NCBI GenBank assembly: GCA_964389705.1
Contig: CAYMEO010000011.1
Span: 1-40,992 of the forward strand
Length of the DNA: 40,992 nt
From: PSLL01 sp964389705
Lineage (GTDB): Bacteria; Desulfobacterota_D; UBA1144; Nemesobacterales; CSP1-2
Direction: 5' to 3'
The notes under the pieces: generated by a model
The model's database searches: none
Told to the model about the DNA's origin: nothing
Seen by the model: only the letters and a program-made list of their open reading frames with translations
Made by a program: the position numbers and the translations under genes
In this document: piece by piece, positions 23,820 through 32,369 of the stretch
Position numbering within the stretch: the stretch's first letter is position 1
Layout of the letters: each line of letters begins with the position of its first letter

Positions 23820-24980
23820 TCATTCAATTGCAGATTGAAGCTTCTGGACTTTATCAGTTTTTTCCCATGTGAATTCTCTCTCTTCCCTTCCGAAGTGCCC
23901 ATAAGCTGCGGTTTTTTTATAAATCGGCCTGAGGAGGTCTAGGGTCTTTATAATCCCAGCGGGTTTCAACTCAAATACCTCTCTTATAGCCTTTGAGATT
24001 CTATCTTCGGGAACTACTCCAGTGCCAAATGTATCTACCATTACCGATATGGGTTCAGCAACCCCAATTGCATAGGCGATTTGAACCTCACATCTTTTTG
24101 CAAGTCCTGCAGCAACAACGTTTTTTGCGATATATCGCGCCATGTAGCTTGCGCTTCTATCTACCTTTGATGGATCTTTTCCAGAAAATGCCCCGCCTCC
24201 GTGTCTTCCCCATCCACCATAGGTGTCCATTATAATCTTTCTCCCAGTAAGTCCTGTATCACCATTTGGACCCCCTATTACAAACCTCCCCGTGGGATTA
24301 ATATAAATCTTAGTCTTAGGTGATAAAAGCTCTGATGGAATTATAGGCTTTATTACTTCCTCTATTATCCCTTCATAGATTGTACGATTGCTGACATCGG
24401 GGGAGTGTTGAGAAGAGACTACAATAGCCTCAATGCTTACTGGTTTTTGATCCCTGTATCTTACAGTTACCTGAGTCTTCCCATCGGGTCTGAGAAATGA
24501 AAGCGTCCCGTTTTTTCTTACCTCTGAAAGTCTCTTTGCGAGCTTGTGTGAATACATTATGGGAGTAGGCATAAGCTCCGGTGTCTCATCTATTGCATAC
24601 CCAAACATAAGCCCCTGGTCTCCAGCGCCCTGCTCTTTTTCATCCGAGGCGTCTACACCGAGGGCAATATCGGGTGATTGCTTTCCAATCGCAACCATAA
24701 CACCACAGCTACTTGCATCAAATCCCATAGAGCTATCTATGTATCCTATTTCTCTTACAGTACTTCTGACAATGTCATTAACATCTATACTGGCTGTGGT
24801 TGTTATTTCTCCCGCTACAATGATAAGCCCTGTTGTAAGGAGGGTTTCACAGGCGACTCTTGCCGGAGGGTCTTTCTCGATTATGGAATCGAGAACCGCA
24901 TCGGAAATCTGGTCTGCCATCTTATCAGGGTGTCCTTCTGTTACGGATTCAGATGTAAAAACAAAGTCGCCTTTAGTCAT
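23820..24980 (-). CDS. metK: S-adenosylmethionine synthetase
   Basis: Makes SAM from methionine and ATP (386 aa). Signatures: SVTEGHPDKMADQISDAVLD at the N terminus, GAGDQGLMFGYA, GPNGDTGLTGRKIIMDTYGG and GGGAFSGKDPSKVDRSASY. A strong Shine-Dalgarno, AAAGGAGG, precedes the ATG. It heads the minus-strand housekeeping run; the best promoter is at 25121-25148, giving a leader of roughly 130 nt. No known SAM riboswitch was recognised in that leader. Confidence 0.97.
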   Translation of the reverse strand: MTKGDFVFTSESVTEGHPDKMADQISDAVLDSIIEKDPPARVACETLLTTGLIIVAGEITTTASIDVNDIVRSTVREIGYIDSSMGFDASSCGVMVAIGKQSPDIALGVDASDEKEQGAGDQGLMFGYAIDETPELMPTPIMYSHKLAKRLSEVRKNGTLSFLRPDGKTQVTVRYRDQKPVSIEAIVVSSQHSPDVSNRTIYEGIIEEVIKPIIPSELLSPKTKIYINPTGRFVIGGPNGDTGLTGRKIIMDTYGGWGRHGGGAFSGKDPSKVDRSASYMARYIAKNVVAAGLAKRCEVQIAYAIGVAEPISVMVDTFGTGVVPEDRISKAIREVFELKPAGIIKTLDLLRPIYKKTAAYGHFGREEREFTWEKTDKVQKLQSAIE

Positions 24981-25048
24981 ATATATCTGCCTCCTTTGTT
25001 ATTAGGGCAATAACTACCTACTGGTGGAATACGGATATGGCTCCCCAT

Positions 25049-25077
25049 CACTAATTTTTTTCTTCTCTGCATTAGTG
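25049..25077 (-). other. Small hairpin in the metK leader
   Basis: CACTAAT (25049-25055) and ATTAGTG (25071-25077) are exact reverse complements around a 15-nt A-rich loop (on the metK strand). Seven AT-rich pairs only, so structure in vivo is uncertain. Confidence 0.3.
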
Positions 25078-25089
25078 CTTTCTTTATAA

Positions 25090-25296
25090 ATGCTATCAAG
25101 TGCTGTGGAAGCGAAAAAAAACTATATACTTTTAACGCCCTATGTCAAGTCGTGCTCAATTGCAGAGGCATTCGGTGCGCATCCACTGCCACCCTCTATT
25201 GTTGGCGTAAGTGGCGGCCCGATCTATAGTGGCAATCTTACATCGGATGAACTCAATGCCATTGTTGTATTCCTACAGTCACGCAAGGCATCTTAA
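25090..25296 (+). pseudogene. Cytochrome-c-like gene remnant
   Basis: A 68-codon open stretch ends in HPLPPSIVGVSGGPIYSGNL then TSDELNAIVVFLQSRKAS, which resembles the last helix of small c-type cytochromes. There is no CxxCH heme motif, no signal peptide and no Shine-Dalgarno, and an in-frame stop lies right before the first ATG. It is best read as a 3' fragment of a lost gene. It overlaps the likely metK promoter on the other strand. Confidence 0.35.
25121..25148 (-). promoter_or_regulatory. Candidate promoter for the metK-ahcY-xerD run
   Basis: On the minus strand a perfect TTGACA (25148-25143) is followed after 16 nt by TATAGT (25126-25121). Transcription would begin near 25114, about 134 nt before the metK start. 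Box quality is high; the assignment is by pattern only. Confidence 0.5.
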
Positions 25297-25455
25297 TGAT
25301 GCAATAGTGTTTGACAATAGCTCTATATAATGCAAATGTATTTATACCCTCATTTTCCTTGCTTTTCATTGCGTCTTTGCTAATACTTTTTGGATGTAAA
25401 TAAAATGGAAAACCTTGAATATACCACTCATAACAGGAGGAGATCTAGACGCTTC

Positions 25456-28254
25456 ATGGCTGAACAAAAAAAACTGGATTATAAAAACACATTGAACCTT
25501 CCACGTACGGATTTTCCGATGAAAGCGAATCTCAACCAGAAGGAACCAGAGATTCTTGATAGATGGGAGAAAATAAGGCTCTATGAAAAAATTCGTGCAG
25601 AATCTCAGGGGAGACCTAAGTTCATACTCCATGATGGTCCGCCATATGCGAACGGACACATACACATAGGGCATTGCCTGAACAAGATTCTAAAGGACGT
25701 GATAGTCAAATCCAAGACGATGTCCGGTCTGGACTCGTATTACGTCCCTGGATGGGATTGCCATGGGCTTCCAATTGAGTACCAGGTGACAAAAGACTTA
25801 GGCGCAAAAAAAGAAACCACATCAAAGCTTGAGATAAGGAAGGCCTGTAGACTATATGCCGAGAAATTCGTAGGGATTCAGAGAGAGGAATTTAAACGCA
25901 TCGGTGTCTTTGGTGACTGGGAGCGTCCATATCTCACAATGAGCTTCGGGTATGAGGCTACAATTGCAAGGGAGTTGGGTAAATTCATGAGAAATGGGGG
26001 CTTATACAGGGGGAAAAAGCCAGTCTATTGGTGTTACTATGATCAGACTGCACTGGCTGAGGCTGAGGTGGAATATGAAAATGACGCTTCGCCCTCAATT
26101 TATGTCAAATTTCCTCTACTTTCCAATGAATTGGGTGACATACCCAATAAACCTCTTTTCGGAAAGGAGGTTTTTGCTCTAATCTGGACTACGACTCCTT
26201 GGACACTTCCTGCGAATCTGGCGCTTGCTTTCCATCCTGATTATACATACGTTACAGCGGAGTTTAAAGGGGAGATTTATATCCTTGCAGAAGCACTTGT
26301 TGAGGGCGTACTGGGTAAAGAGGCAAAAGTCATCGAAAGGTTTAAAGGGAGAACTATCGAAGGCTTAAGGTTTAAACATCCTTTCTATGAAAGGGAATCC
26401 ATTGCAACACTGGGTGATTTTGTAACACTTGATTCAGGAACGGGAATAGTTCACATTGCTCCGGGGCATGGGCAGGAGGACTATGAGATTGGAATGGCTT
26501 ACAATCTCGACATTTATGCCCCCGTAGATGATAAGGGACGTTTCACTAAAGACGTTGAATTTTTTGGTGGAATGTTTGTCTATGATGCGAATAAAAGGAT
26601 AATTGAAAAACTAAAAGAGTTGGGAAATCTCTTTAAGGAGGAAAAGATCACCCACTCATATCCCCATTGCTGGCGGTGCAAGAACCCAATTATATTTAGG
26701 GCTACCCCTCAGTGGTTCATTTCTATGGAGAAGAATCATTTAAGGACCAATGTCCTTGAGGCGATTGACCGTGTGAAGTGGATTCCGGATTGGGGTAAGG
26801 AGAGGATTCGCAATATGATAGAGAATCGTCCCGATTGGTGTGTTTCGAGACAAAGGGCATGGGGGGTGCCTATTGTCGTTTTTTATTGTAATACCTGTGA
26901 CTGGATGTTAATGGATGCTGATATAGTTGATTATGTATCTCAGATTTTTGAGAAGTATGGGGCAGATGCCTGGTTTACTCTTGATACAAAAGAGCTTCTT
27001 CCCGATATGACAAGGTGTCCTAATTGTGGATGTGAGGATTGGAGACTTGAGACAGACATCCTCGATGTTTGGTTTGATTCTGGGGTGAGCTTTGCCGCAG
27101 TGCTTGAAAGAAACCCCGGGCTTTCTATGCCTGCCGATATGTATCTTGAGGGAAGCGATCAACATAGGGGATGGTTTCACTCAAGTATCCTTGTATCTGT
27201 AGGGACAAGGGGGATTGCTCCTTATAAGTCGGTTCTCACACACGGATTCGTTGTGGATAAGGAGGGGGAAAAGATGTCTAAGTCTAAGGGAAACGTTACG
27301 GTGCCTGCTGAGATTATAAAGAAATACGGGGCGGAGATCCTCCGGCTCTGGGTTGTGGCTGAGGACTATAGAGGAGATATCAGAATATCAAGTGAGATTT
27401 TAGACAGGCTTACAGAGTCTTATAGGAAGATAAGAAACACCTTTCGATACCTTCTTGGAAATCTCTATGACTTTGATCCTTCGGGGGATGCATTAGGATA
27501 TGAGGAGCTGGAGGAGATTGACAAGTGGATTCTGCACCGCCTCGGAGTTTTATCTCAAGAGGTACTTAAAGGCTATGAGAGCTATGAATTCCATACTATC
27601 TACCACAATATTCAGCGTTTTTGCATTGTGGATTTAAGCGCGATCTACCTTGATATTCAAAAGGACGTTCTATACACATTTCCCCCAAATTCGCGGAAAA
27701 GGAGGTCTGCTCAGACTGCGATTTATATTATTTTAAACTGGCTTACAAGGCTCTCTGCCCCTGTTCTCTCATTCACTGCCGATGAGGTATGGCAGTATAT
27801 CCCCGGTGAGAAGATGGAGAGTGTTCATCTAATGCCATTTCCAAAGCCAGAATTTATTGATAGTAGTCTTGAGGAGAGATGGAGAAGGCTCCTTCTTATA
27901 AGGGATGAGATACTCAAGGCGCTTGAGAGGGCAAGAAAGAATAAATTCATTGGAAGCTCCCTTGAGGCCGGAATTGGGATCTATGCCCAGGGAGAGATCA
28001 AAGATTTTATAGAGAAAAATCTAGAATTACTCAAGGTGGCTGCAATTGTGTCTCATATAGAGATCATTAATGAATCTCCACAAGGCGATAATGTTTTTGA
28101 GAGTGCAGATATTGTGGGACTCATAATCAAGGTTCAAAAGGCCCCTGGGGAGAAATGCGAAAGGTGCTGGACATATAGAACCACTGTTGGAATTGATCCA
28201 AATTATCCGACTCTGTGCGATAGGTGTGTTAGGCATCTGATGGCGGAGAGTTAG
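25456..28254 (+). CDS. ileS: Isoleucyl-tRNA synthetase
   Basis: Class Ia synthetase with editing activity (932 aa). HIGH motif: GPPYANGHIHIGHCLNKILK; editing domain CP1 with IWTTTPWTLPANLALAF and GTGIVHIAPGHGQEDYEIG; KMSKS motif: DKEGEKMSKSKGN. The C-terminal zinc ribbon is CERC and CDRC, as in bacterial-type IleS. The ATG at 25456 gives the usual N terminus (MAEQKKLDYKNTLNLPRTDF); the nearest Shine-Dalgarno, AGGAGG at 25435-25440, is unusually distant (15 nt). In-frame upstream starts (ATG 25405, TTG 25390) would add an atypical basic leader. Confidence 0.97.
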   Translation: MAEQKKLDYKNTLNLPRTDFPMKANLNQKEPEILDRWEKIRLYEKIRAESQGRPKFILHDGPPYANGHIHIGHCLNKILKDVIVKSKTMSGLDSYYVPGWDCHGLPIEYQVTKDLGAKKETTSKLEIRKACRLYAEKFVGIQREEFKRIGVFGDWERPYLTMSFGYEATIARELGKFMRNGGLYRGKKPVYWCYYDQTALAEAEVEYENDASPSIYVKFPLLSNELGDIPNKPLFGKEVFALIWTTTPWTLPANLALAFHPDYTYVTAEFKGEIYILAEALVEGVLGKEAKVIERFKGRTIEGLRFKHPFYERESIATLGDFVTLDSGTGIVHIAPGHGQEDYEIGMAYNLDIYAPVDDKGRFTKDVEFFGGMFVYDANKRIIEKLKELGNLFKEEKITHSYPHCWRCKNPIIFRATPQWFISMEKNHLRTNVLEAIDRVKWIPDWGKERIRNMIENRPDWCVSRQRAWGVPIVVFYCNTCDWMLMDADIVDYVSQIFEKYGADAWFTLDTKELLPDMTRCPNCGCEDWRLETDILDVWFDSGVSFAAVLERNPGLSMPADMYLEGSDQHRGWFHSSILVSVGTRGIAPYKSVLTHGFVVDKEGEKMSKSKGNVTVPAEIIKKYGAEILRLWVVAEDYRGDIRISSEILDRLTESYRKIRNTFRYLLGNLYDFDPSGDALGYEELEEIDKWILHRLGVLSQEVLKGYESYEFHTIYHNIQRFCIVDLSAIYLDIQKDVLYTFPPNSRKRRSAQTAIYIILNWLTRLSAPVLSFTADEVWQYIPGEKMESVHLMPFPKPEFIDSSLEERWRRLLLIRDEILKALERARKNKFIGSSLEAGIGIYAQGEIKDFIEKNLELLKVAAIVSHIEIINESPQGDNVFESADIVGLIIKVQKAPGEKCERCWTYRTTVGIDPNYPTLCDRCVRHLMAES

Positions 28255-28272
28255 TTTTTATTAAACTTGATT

Positions 28273-28287
28273 GCCGCTATTGCTAAA
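28273..28287. repeat. Short repeated motif, copy 3
   Basis: GCCGCTATTGCTAAA in the 65-bp gap between the convergent ileS and cysteine hydrolase genes. It shares 13 nt with the copies at 17969 and 18285, about 10 kb away. Confidence 0.5.
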
Positions 28288-28319
28288 CAAATTCAAAAAA
28301 GAGAGTAGAGTAAGGAAGA

Positions 28320-29366
28320 TTAACCCTTAGGTATTTTAATCCCCGGCCAGTCCTCTATCAGTTCAGTAGAGCGCACAATATGAATCCCGGCGTCAGCAAA
28401 CCTTTGGAAGGCTTCATTCGCCTTATCAGTATAATCAACTACACCCCTCACAACCACAGGAGATGTACAGTCCTCTAAAAGAAAGAGCTTTTCTACCAGC
28501 CTTTTATCATGGACCATAATGTCTTCTAAAAGATCTGCAATTGTCCAGGCCACACAGTGGCTCTTAGCCTGTCCTGCAATAATTAAGGCATCAAATTCCA
28601 CAAGTTTTTTAATGAGCTTATCGCTTTTCTGAGCTAATTGCTCATTATCCGGTCCCACTGATACCTCAGGACCCAATACTGAATAATGCTCAGTCAGAGG
28701 ATGATTGCCCTTTATATGAAAGTCCGGTTGACTATAACGCGCAATAGTATGAAAGAAGATTGCCTCCTCTACCGAGGATACCAGGGCATGACCAATCCCA
28801 CCCAGCATAGCATGATACGGCCATATAGTAAGTTCATATTTCCCAGTTCTTTTGAGCTCGGCTGTGTAGTAAAGTAGATAACGCTGCAAATAATCCACAC
28901 TACGACACAGACTAGGAGACAAGGCAGGATTAAACCGCCAATGCCCCTGGACGATATCTTCTTCCGTAATAAGGGTAAACGGTGCCGGATGCTCACCTTT
29001 ATCATTTATTAGAAAGATACTGTGAAAAATCTGCATTGCCTGATGTGTATCCATAGTCGGAACGATCTGAGTAATTCTATGTAGATTAGTATAGATAAAT
29101 TCACAAAGCCGCCGATTATCATCAACCGCTCCCGTTCCAGATCGACCACCAACATAGAGCTCAAAACCCGGAATACAAAATGTATTCTGGACATCTACAA
29201 CAACTAAGCATATTTTGAATCGATCCTCAGCAGCCGACTGAATACAGTGCTCCCTAGCCCATAGTACTGCAGAGCTTGCGATCTTCTCATAATCAACCCT
29301 CCAGACCTCTCCTACCTTATCCGGATTAAAGTGTGAGGGAACCGGTAATCTTTCAAACATAACCAT
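28320..29366 (-). CDS. Nicotinamidase/isochorismatase-family cysteine hydrolase, long form
   Basis: A 348-residue amidohydrolase, far longer than the usual 180-220 of nicotinamidases. The catalytic triad can be placed: Asp58 in VVVDVQNTF, Lys219 in DFHIKGNHPLTEHYSVLGPE and Cys271 in GQAKSHCVAWT. A metal site is suggested by PTMDTHQAMQIFH (Asp106, His108, His115). The extra length comes from an N-terminal leader of about 50 residues and a central insertion (about 120-200) containing GHWRFNPALSPSLC and WPYHAMLGGIGHAL. It may deaminate nicotinamide or a related amide; the substrate is not determined by sequence. It is divergent from lutA. The ATG follows a -10-like TACAAT by 5 nt and lacks a Shine-Dalgarno. 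Confidence 0.85.
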   Translation of the reverse strand: MVMFERLPVPSHFNPDKVGEVWRVDYEKIASSAVLWAREHCIQSAAEDRFKICLVVVDVQNTFCIPGFELYVGGRSGTGAVDDNRRLCEFIYTNLHRITQIVPTMDTHQAMQIFHSIFLINDKGEHPAPFTLITEEDIVQGHWRFNPALSPSLCRSVDYLQRYLLYYTAELKRTGKYELTIWPYHAMLGGIGHALVSSVEEAIFFHTIARYSQPDFHIKGNHPLTEHYSVLGPEVSVGPDNEQLAQKSDKLIKKLVEFDALIIAGQAKSHCVAWTIADLLEDIMVHDKRLVEKLFLLEDCTSPVVVRGVVDYTDKANEAFQRFADAGIHIVRSTELIEDWPGIKIPKG

Positions 29367-29371
29367 TTTTT

Positions 29372-29442
29372 ATTGTACAGTAGTTAAACTCAATCGCAAA
29401 TCCCATAGAACCACTTGACTTTAGTCACCTATAACACATAAT
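29372..29442. promoter_or_regulatory. Divergent promoters producing near-leaderless transcripts
   Basis: Plus strand: TTGACT (29415-29420), 16 nt, CATAAT (29437-29442), then only 6 nt to the lutA ATG. Minus strand: TTGCGA, 16 nt, TACAAT (29377-29372), then 5 nt to the hydrolase ATG. Neither gene has a Shine-Dalgarno. Transcripts starting at the normal distance from the -10 boxes would begin at or within the start codons. Confidence 0.45.
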
Positions 29443-29448
29443 CAAGAA

Positions 29449-30201
29449 ATGGGCACAACAAATAGAGGATCAAATGTAAAGGTATCACTTTTTATTACAT
29501 GCTTAGTAGATATATTCTTCCCACAGGTTGGAGAAAGCATTGTTAAAGTACTCAAAAAGCTCGGGGTAGAGATAGAATTTCCAGAAGACCAAACCTGCTG
29601 TGGACAGCCGGGTTTCAACAGCGGATTCCAAGAAGATGCAAGGGCAATTGCAAAGAGATTTCTCTCCATTTTCAATCAAGATGAAGATAGATTAATCATC
29701 TGTCCATCAGGATCATGTACATCAATGGTCAAAGTCTTCTACAAAGAACTATTTAAAGAAGAACCCGAGATGATAGAAATTGTAAACAAGGTATCATCAA
29801 GAACCTACGAGCTATCGGACTTCCTAGTAAATATAATGAAGGTAGAGGATATAGGGGCATCATACAAAGGAAAAGTAACGTATCATGACTCATGCCATCT
29901 ATTAAGAGAGCTCAAAATTAAAGATGAGCCGAGAAGACTAATAAGATCGGTAAAGGGAGTTGAGTTTATTGAGATGAACCTCCATGATACCTGTTGTGGA
30001 TTTGGAGGAACATTTTCAGTAAAATTCCCCGATGTTTCAGCATCAATACTAGATGAAAAGATAGAGAACATAGTTAAAAGCGGAGCAGATACAGTAGTAT
30101 CCACAGATATGGGATGCCTGATGCAAATCAGAGGAGCACTCAGCCGAAGAAGAATCCCTATAAAAACAATGCACATAGCCGAACTTCTCGTTTCCAGCTA
30201 A
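29449..30201 (+). CDS. lutA: L-lactate oxidation iron-sulfur protein LutA (LldE)
   Basis: A 250-residue subunit of the LutABC/LldEFG lactate dehydrogenase complex, which oxidises L-lactate to pyruvate. It has the two CCG domains: TCCGQPGFNSGF at about 44-55 and TCCGFGGTFSVKFPD at about 183-197, each supplying cysteines for an unusual iron-sulfur cluster. The N-terminal VKVSLFITCLVDIFFPQVGE is typical. It starts at an ATG without Shine-Dalgarno, directly after a -10-like box. Forms an operon with lutB and lutC. Confidence 0.93.
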   Translation: MGTTNRGSNVKVSLFITCLVDIFFPQVGESIVKVLKKLGVEIEFPEDQTCCGQPGFNSGFQEDARAIAKRFLSIFNQDEDRLIICPSGSCTSMVKVFYKELFKEEPEMIEIVNKVSSRTYELSDFLVNIMKVEDIGASYKGKVTYHDSCHLLRELKIKDEPRRLIRSVKGVEFIEMNLHDTCCGFGGTFSVKFPDVSASILDEKIENIVKSGADTVVSTDMGCLMQIRGALSRRRIPIKTMHIAELLVSS

Positions 30202-30238
30202 TATATTAATTAAAAATCCAAGAAAACACAGAGTAATA

Positions 30239-31660
30239 ATGGAAACCAAGAAACTAAGGTTCGGAAGAGACTCAGCCAGTGCAATAAGAAACCAGAATCT
30301 TCAAAGGGCACTCAAAAACGCAACCGACCGTTTCAGAACCGTTCGAGAAAAGGCAACGGGAGAGATTAAAAACTGGGAGAATCTAAGAGAAAAGGCAAGA
30401 GGAATAAAGCAAGACACCATAGAACATCTAGATCAATACCTAGAGATACTTGAAGAAAACGTAACAAAGGCCGGAGGAAATGTACACTGGGCAAAGGACG
30501 GGAGTGAGGCTTGTGATATCGTTTTAGATATAGCTCAGAAAAATAGGGTAAGGTCAGTTGTAAAAAGCAAATCTATGACTACAGAAGAGATAGAACTCAA
30601 CCATGCCCTCGAAAAGGCAAGAATAAGGGTTGTAGAGACAGATCTTGGAGAGTACATAGTTCAGATAGCAAAAGAGCGTCCATCACATATACTTGCCCCT
30701 GCAATACACAAGACAAAAGAAGACATCGCGGGACTCTTTGAAAAGGAACTGAATGCAGAACCAAACCTTGAGCCGGAGCAACTAACCAAGGTAGCAAGGG
30801 AAAGACTCAGAGAGGAGTTTCTCAGTGCCGATATGGGAATCTCAGGGGTCAATTTCGCAGTGGCAGAAACCGGAACAATTGTGATTGTTGAGAATGAGGG
30901 AAATGCAAGACTCTCAACAACCATTCCAAAAATTCACATAGCTATTATGGGAATAGAAAAGGTAATCCCACGACTTGAAGACCTATCTACATTTTTAAAT
31001 ATCCTTTTCCGAAGCGCCTCAGGACAAAAGATATCTGCATATGTATCATTTATAACAGGCCCTAAAGGAAAAAGCGATTTAGATGGCCCCGAAGAGCTTC
31101 ACCTGATTATTATAGACAACGGAAGATCAAATATTGTCGCAAATAAAGAGACAAGAGAGACACTCTACTGTATAAGGTGTGGTGCATGTCTCAATGTATG
31201 TCCGGTATATAGAAAGGCAGGTGGACACTCTTATGGCTGGATATACTCAGGTCCAATTGGAGCAATATTAATCCCACAACTCCTAGGAATCGACAGGGCA
31301 CCAGACCTGCCATTTGCATCATCCCTCTGTGGTGCATGTAGGGATGTCTGCCCAGTAAAGATTGATATCCCTAGGGTTTTATTAGAACTCAGAGCAACAG
31401 TCAAGAACAAGAGAGAAAAGGGAAAAACAATAGGATTTGGAGAACGAATTGCAGTAAGACTATGGAGGTTTTCCATAGAACACAAAAGGATCTACGGCTT
31501 GGTCTCTTCATTATCTTACATCGCTCAGAAACCATGGCTCAAGAATAGCAAACTGAGGTCACTGCCATTCCCCTTCTCAAGATGGACCAGGCACCGTGAT
31601 TTCCCAGCCGTATCAAAAACGACATTTAGAAGAAGGTGGAGAGAAATCAAAGACACATAA
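30239..31660 (+). CDS. lutB: L-lactate oxidation iron-sulfur protein LutB (LldF)
   Basis: A 473-residue subunit of the lactate oxidation complex. An N-terminal LUD domain (about 60-300, including GVNFAVAETGTIVIVENEGN and FITGPKGKSDLDGPEELHLI) is followed by two [4Fe-4S] motifs, CIRCGACLNVCPVYRKAGGH and SLCGACRDVCPVKIDIP, as in known LutB/LldF proteins. Length is normal. The 37-bp gap after lutA carries a CACAGAG remnant of the repeat seen elsewhere. Arginine is encoded almost only by AGA/AGG. Confidence 0.95.
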   Translation: METKKLRFGRDSASAIRNQNLQRALKNATDRFRTVREKATGEIKNWENLREKARGIKQDTIEHLDQYLEILEENVTKAGGNVHWAKDGSEACDIVLDIAQKNRVRSVVKSKSMTTEEIELNHALEKARIRVVETDLGEYIVQIAKERPSHILAPAIHKTKEDIAGLFEKELNAEPNLEPEQLTKVARERLREEFLSADMGISGVNFAVAETGTIVIVENEGNARLSTTIPKIHIAIMGIEKVIPRLEDLSTFLNILFRSASGQKISAYVSFITGPKGKSDLDGPEELHLIIIDNGRSNIVANKETRETLYCIRCGACLNVCPVYRKAGGHSYGWIYSGPIGAILIPQLLGIDRAPDLPFASSLCGACRDVCPVKIDIPRVLLELRATVKNKREKGKTIGFGERIAVRLWRFSIEHKRIYGLVSSLSYIAQKPWLKNSKLRSLPFPFSRWTRHRDFPAVSKTTFRRRWREIKDT

Positions 31661-31665
31661 AACCA

Positions 31666-32361
31666 ATGAGCAGAAATACAAGGGAAGAAGTTTTAAGACT
31701 TATAAAAACCGGGCTTCGGGGTTCTTCAGATACAGGTCAGGAAGAAAAAAAGCCTATTATTTCCCCTGCAAATAATAGTGAAGGAATTAAACAAAAGATT
31801 ATGGAGACTTACAAGAAAATAGAAGTAAAGAAATGGGGTTTAATAAATCGCTTCGTAGAAGAGCTAACAAAAGTAGGTGGGAAAGCAATAGCTGCAAAAG
31901 GCCGGAGAGAAGCTATAGAGCTAATTATAAAGTTAGTAGATAATTACAAAGCCAAGTGCCTAGCAATATGGGAGTCGCATTTATTACTAGGCCTTCGCGA
32001 ATTGATTATGAGTAAGGGATTACAATTTGCCTCCCCAAATAACAAGTATGAGATGATAAAAGCTGATATCGGAATTACGGAGGTAGATTTCGCTATAGCA
32101 GAGACAGGAACCATAGTCCTAATTTCAAATCAAAGGCAGCCACGTTCGGTTTCTCTAATCCCTCCAATTCATATTGCAGTTATGAAATCAGATGTAATCG
32201 TTGAGAATCTAGATGATTTGTTTTTCCTTTTAAGAAATTACTCCGAGTTGACAAGTTGTATAACATTTGTTACAGGCCCCAGCCGAACAGCTGACATTGA
32301 GCTTAACCTTACATTGGGGGTTCACGGACCAAAAGAGCTGCTAGTAATTATATATCCTTAG
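31666..32361 (+). CDS. lutC: L-lactate oxidation LUD-domain protein LutC (LldG)
   Basis: A 231-residue third component of the lactate oxidation complex. The LUD-domain motifs ITEVDFAIAETGTIVLISNQ, LIPPIHIAVMKSDVIVENLD and TFVTGPSRTADIELNLTLGV with GPKEL are clear. Residues 15-45 form a variable linker. The ATG at 31666 is preferred over a GTG at 31636, which would overlap lutB, although neither has a strong Shine-Dalgarno. It ends the lut operon; the next gene is convergent, 8 bp away. Confidence 0.92.
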   Translation: MSRNTREEVLRLIKTGLRGSSDTGQEEKKPIISPANNSEGIKQKIMETYKKIEVKKWGLINRFVEELTKVGGKAIAAKGRREAIELIIKLVDNYKAKCLAIWESHLLLGLRELIMSKGLQFASPNNKYEMIKADIGITEVDFAIAETGTIVLISNQRQPRSVSLIPPIHIAVMKSDVIVENLDDLFFLLRNYSELTSCITFVTGPSRTADIELNLTLGVHGPKELLVIIYP

Positions 32362-32369
32362 TTTCCCTC

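Noticed and set aside
24981..25114. SAM or SAH riboswitch upstream of metK
   Set aside because: I could not match the sequence to any SAM or SAH class by conserved core; only a short AT-rich hairpin is visible.
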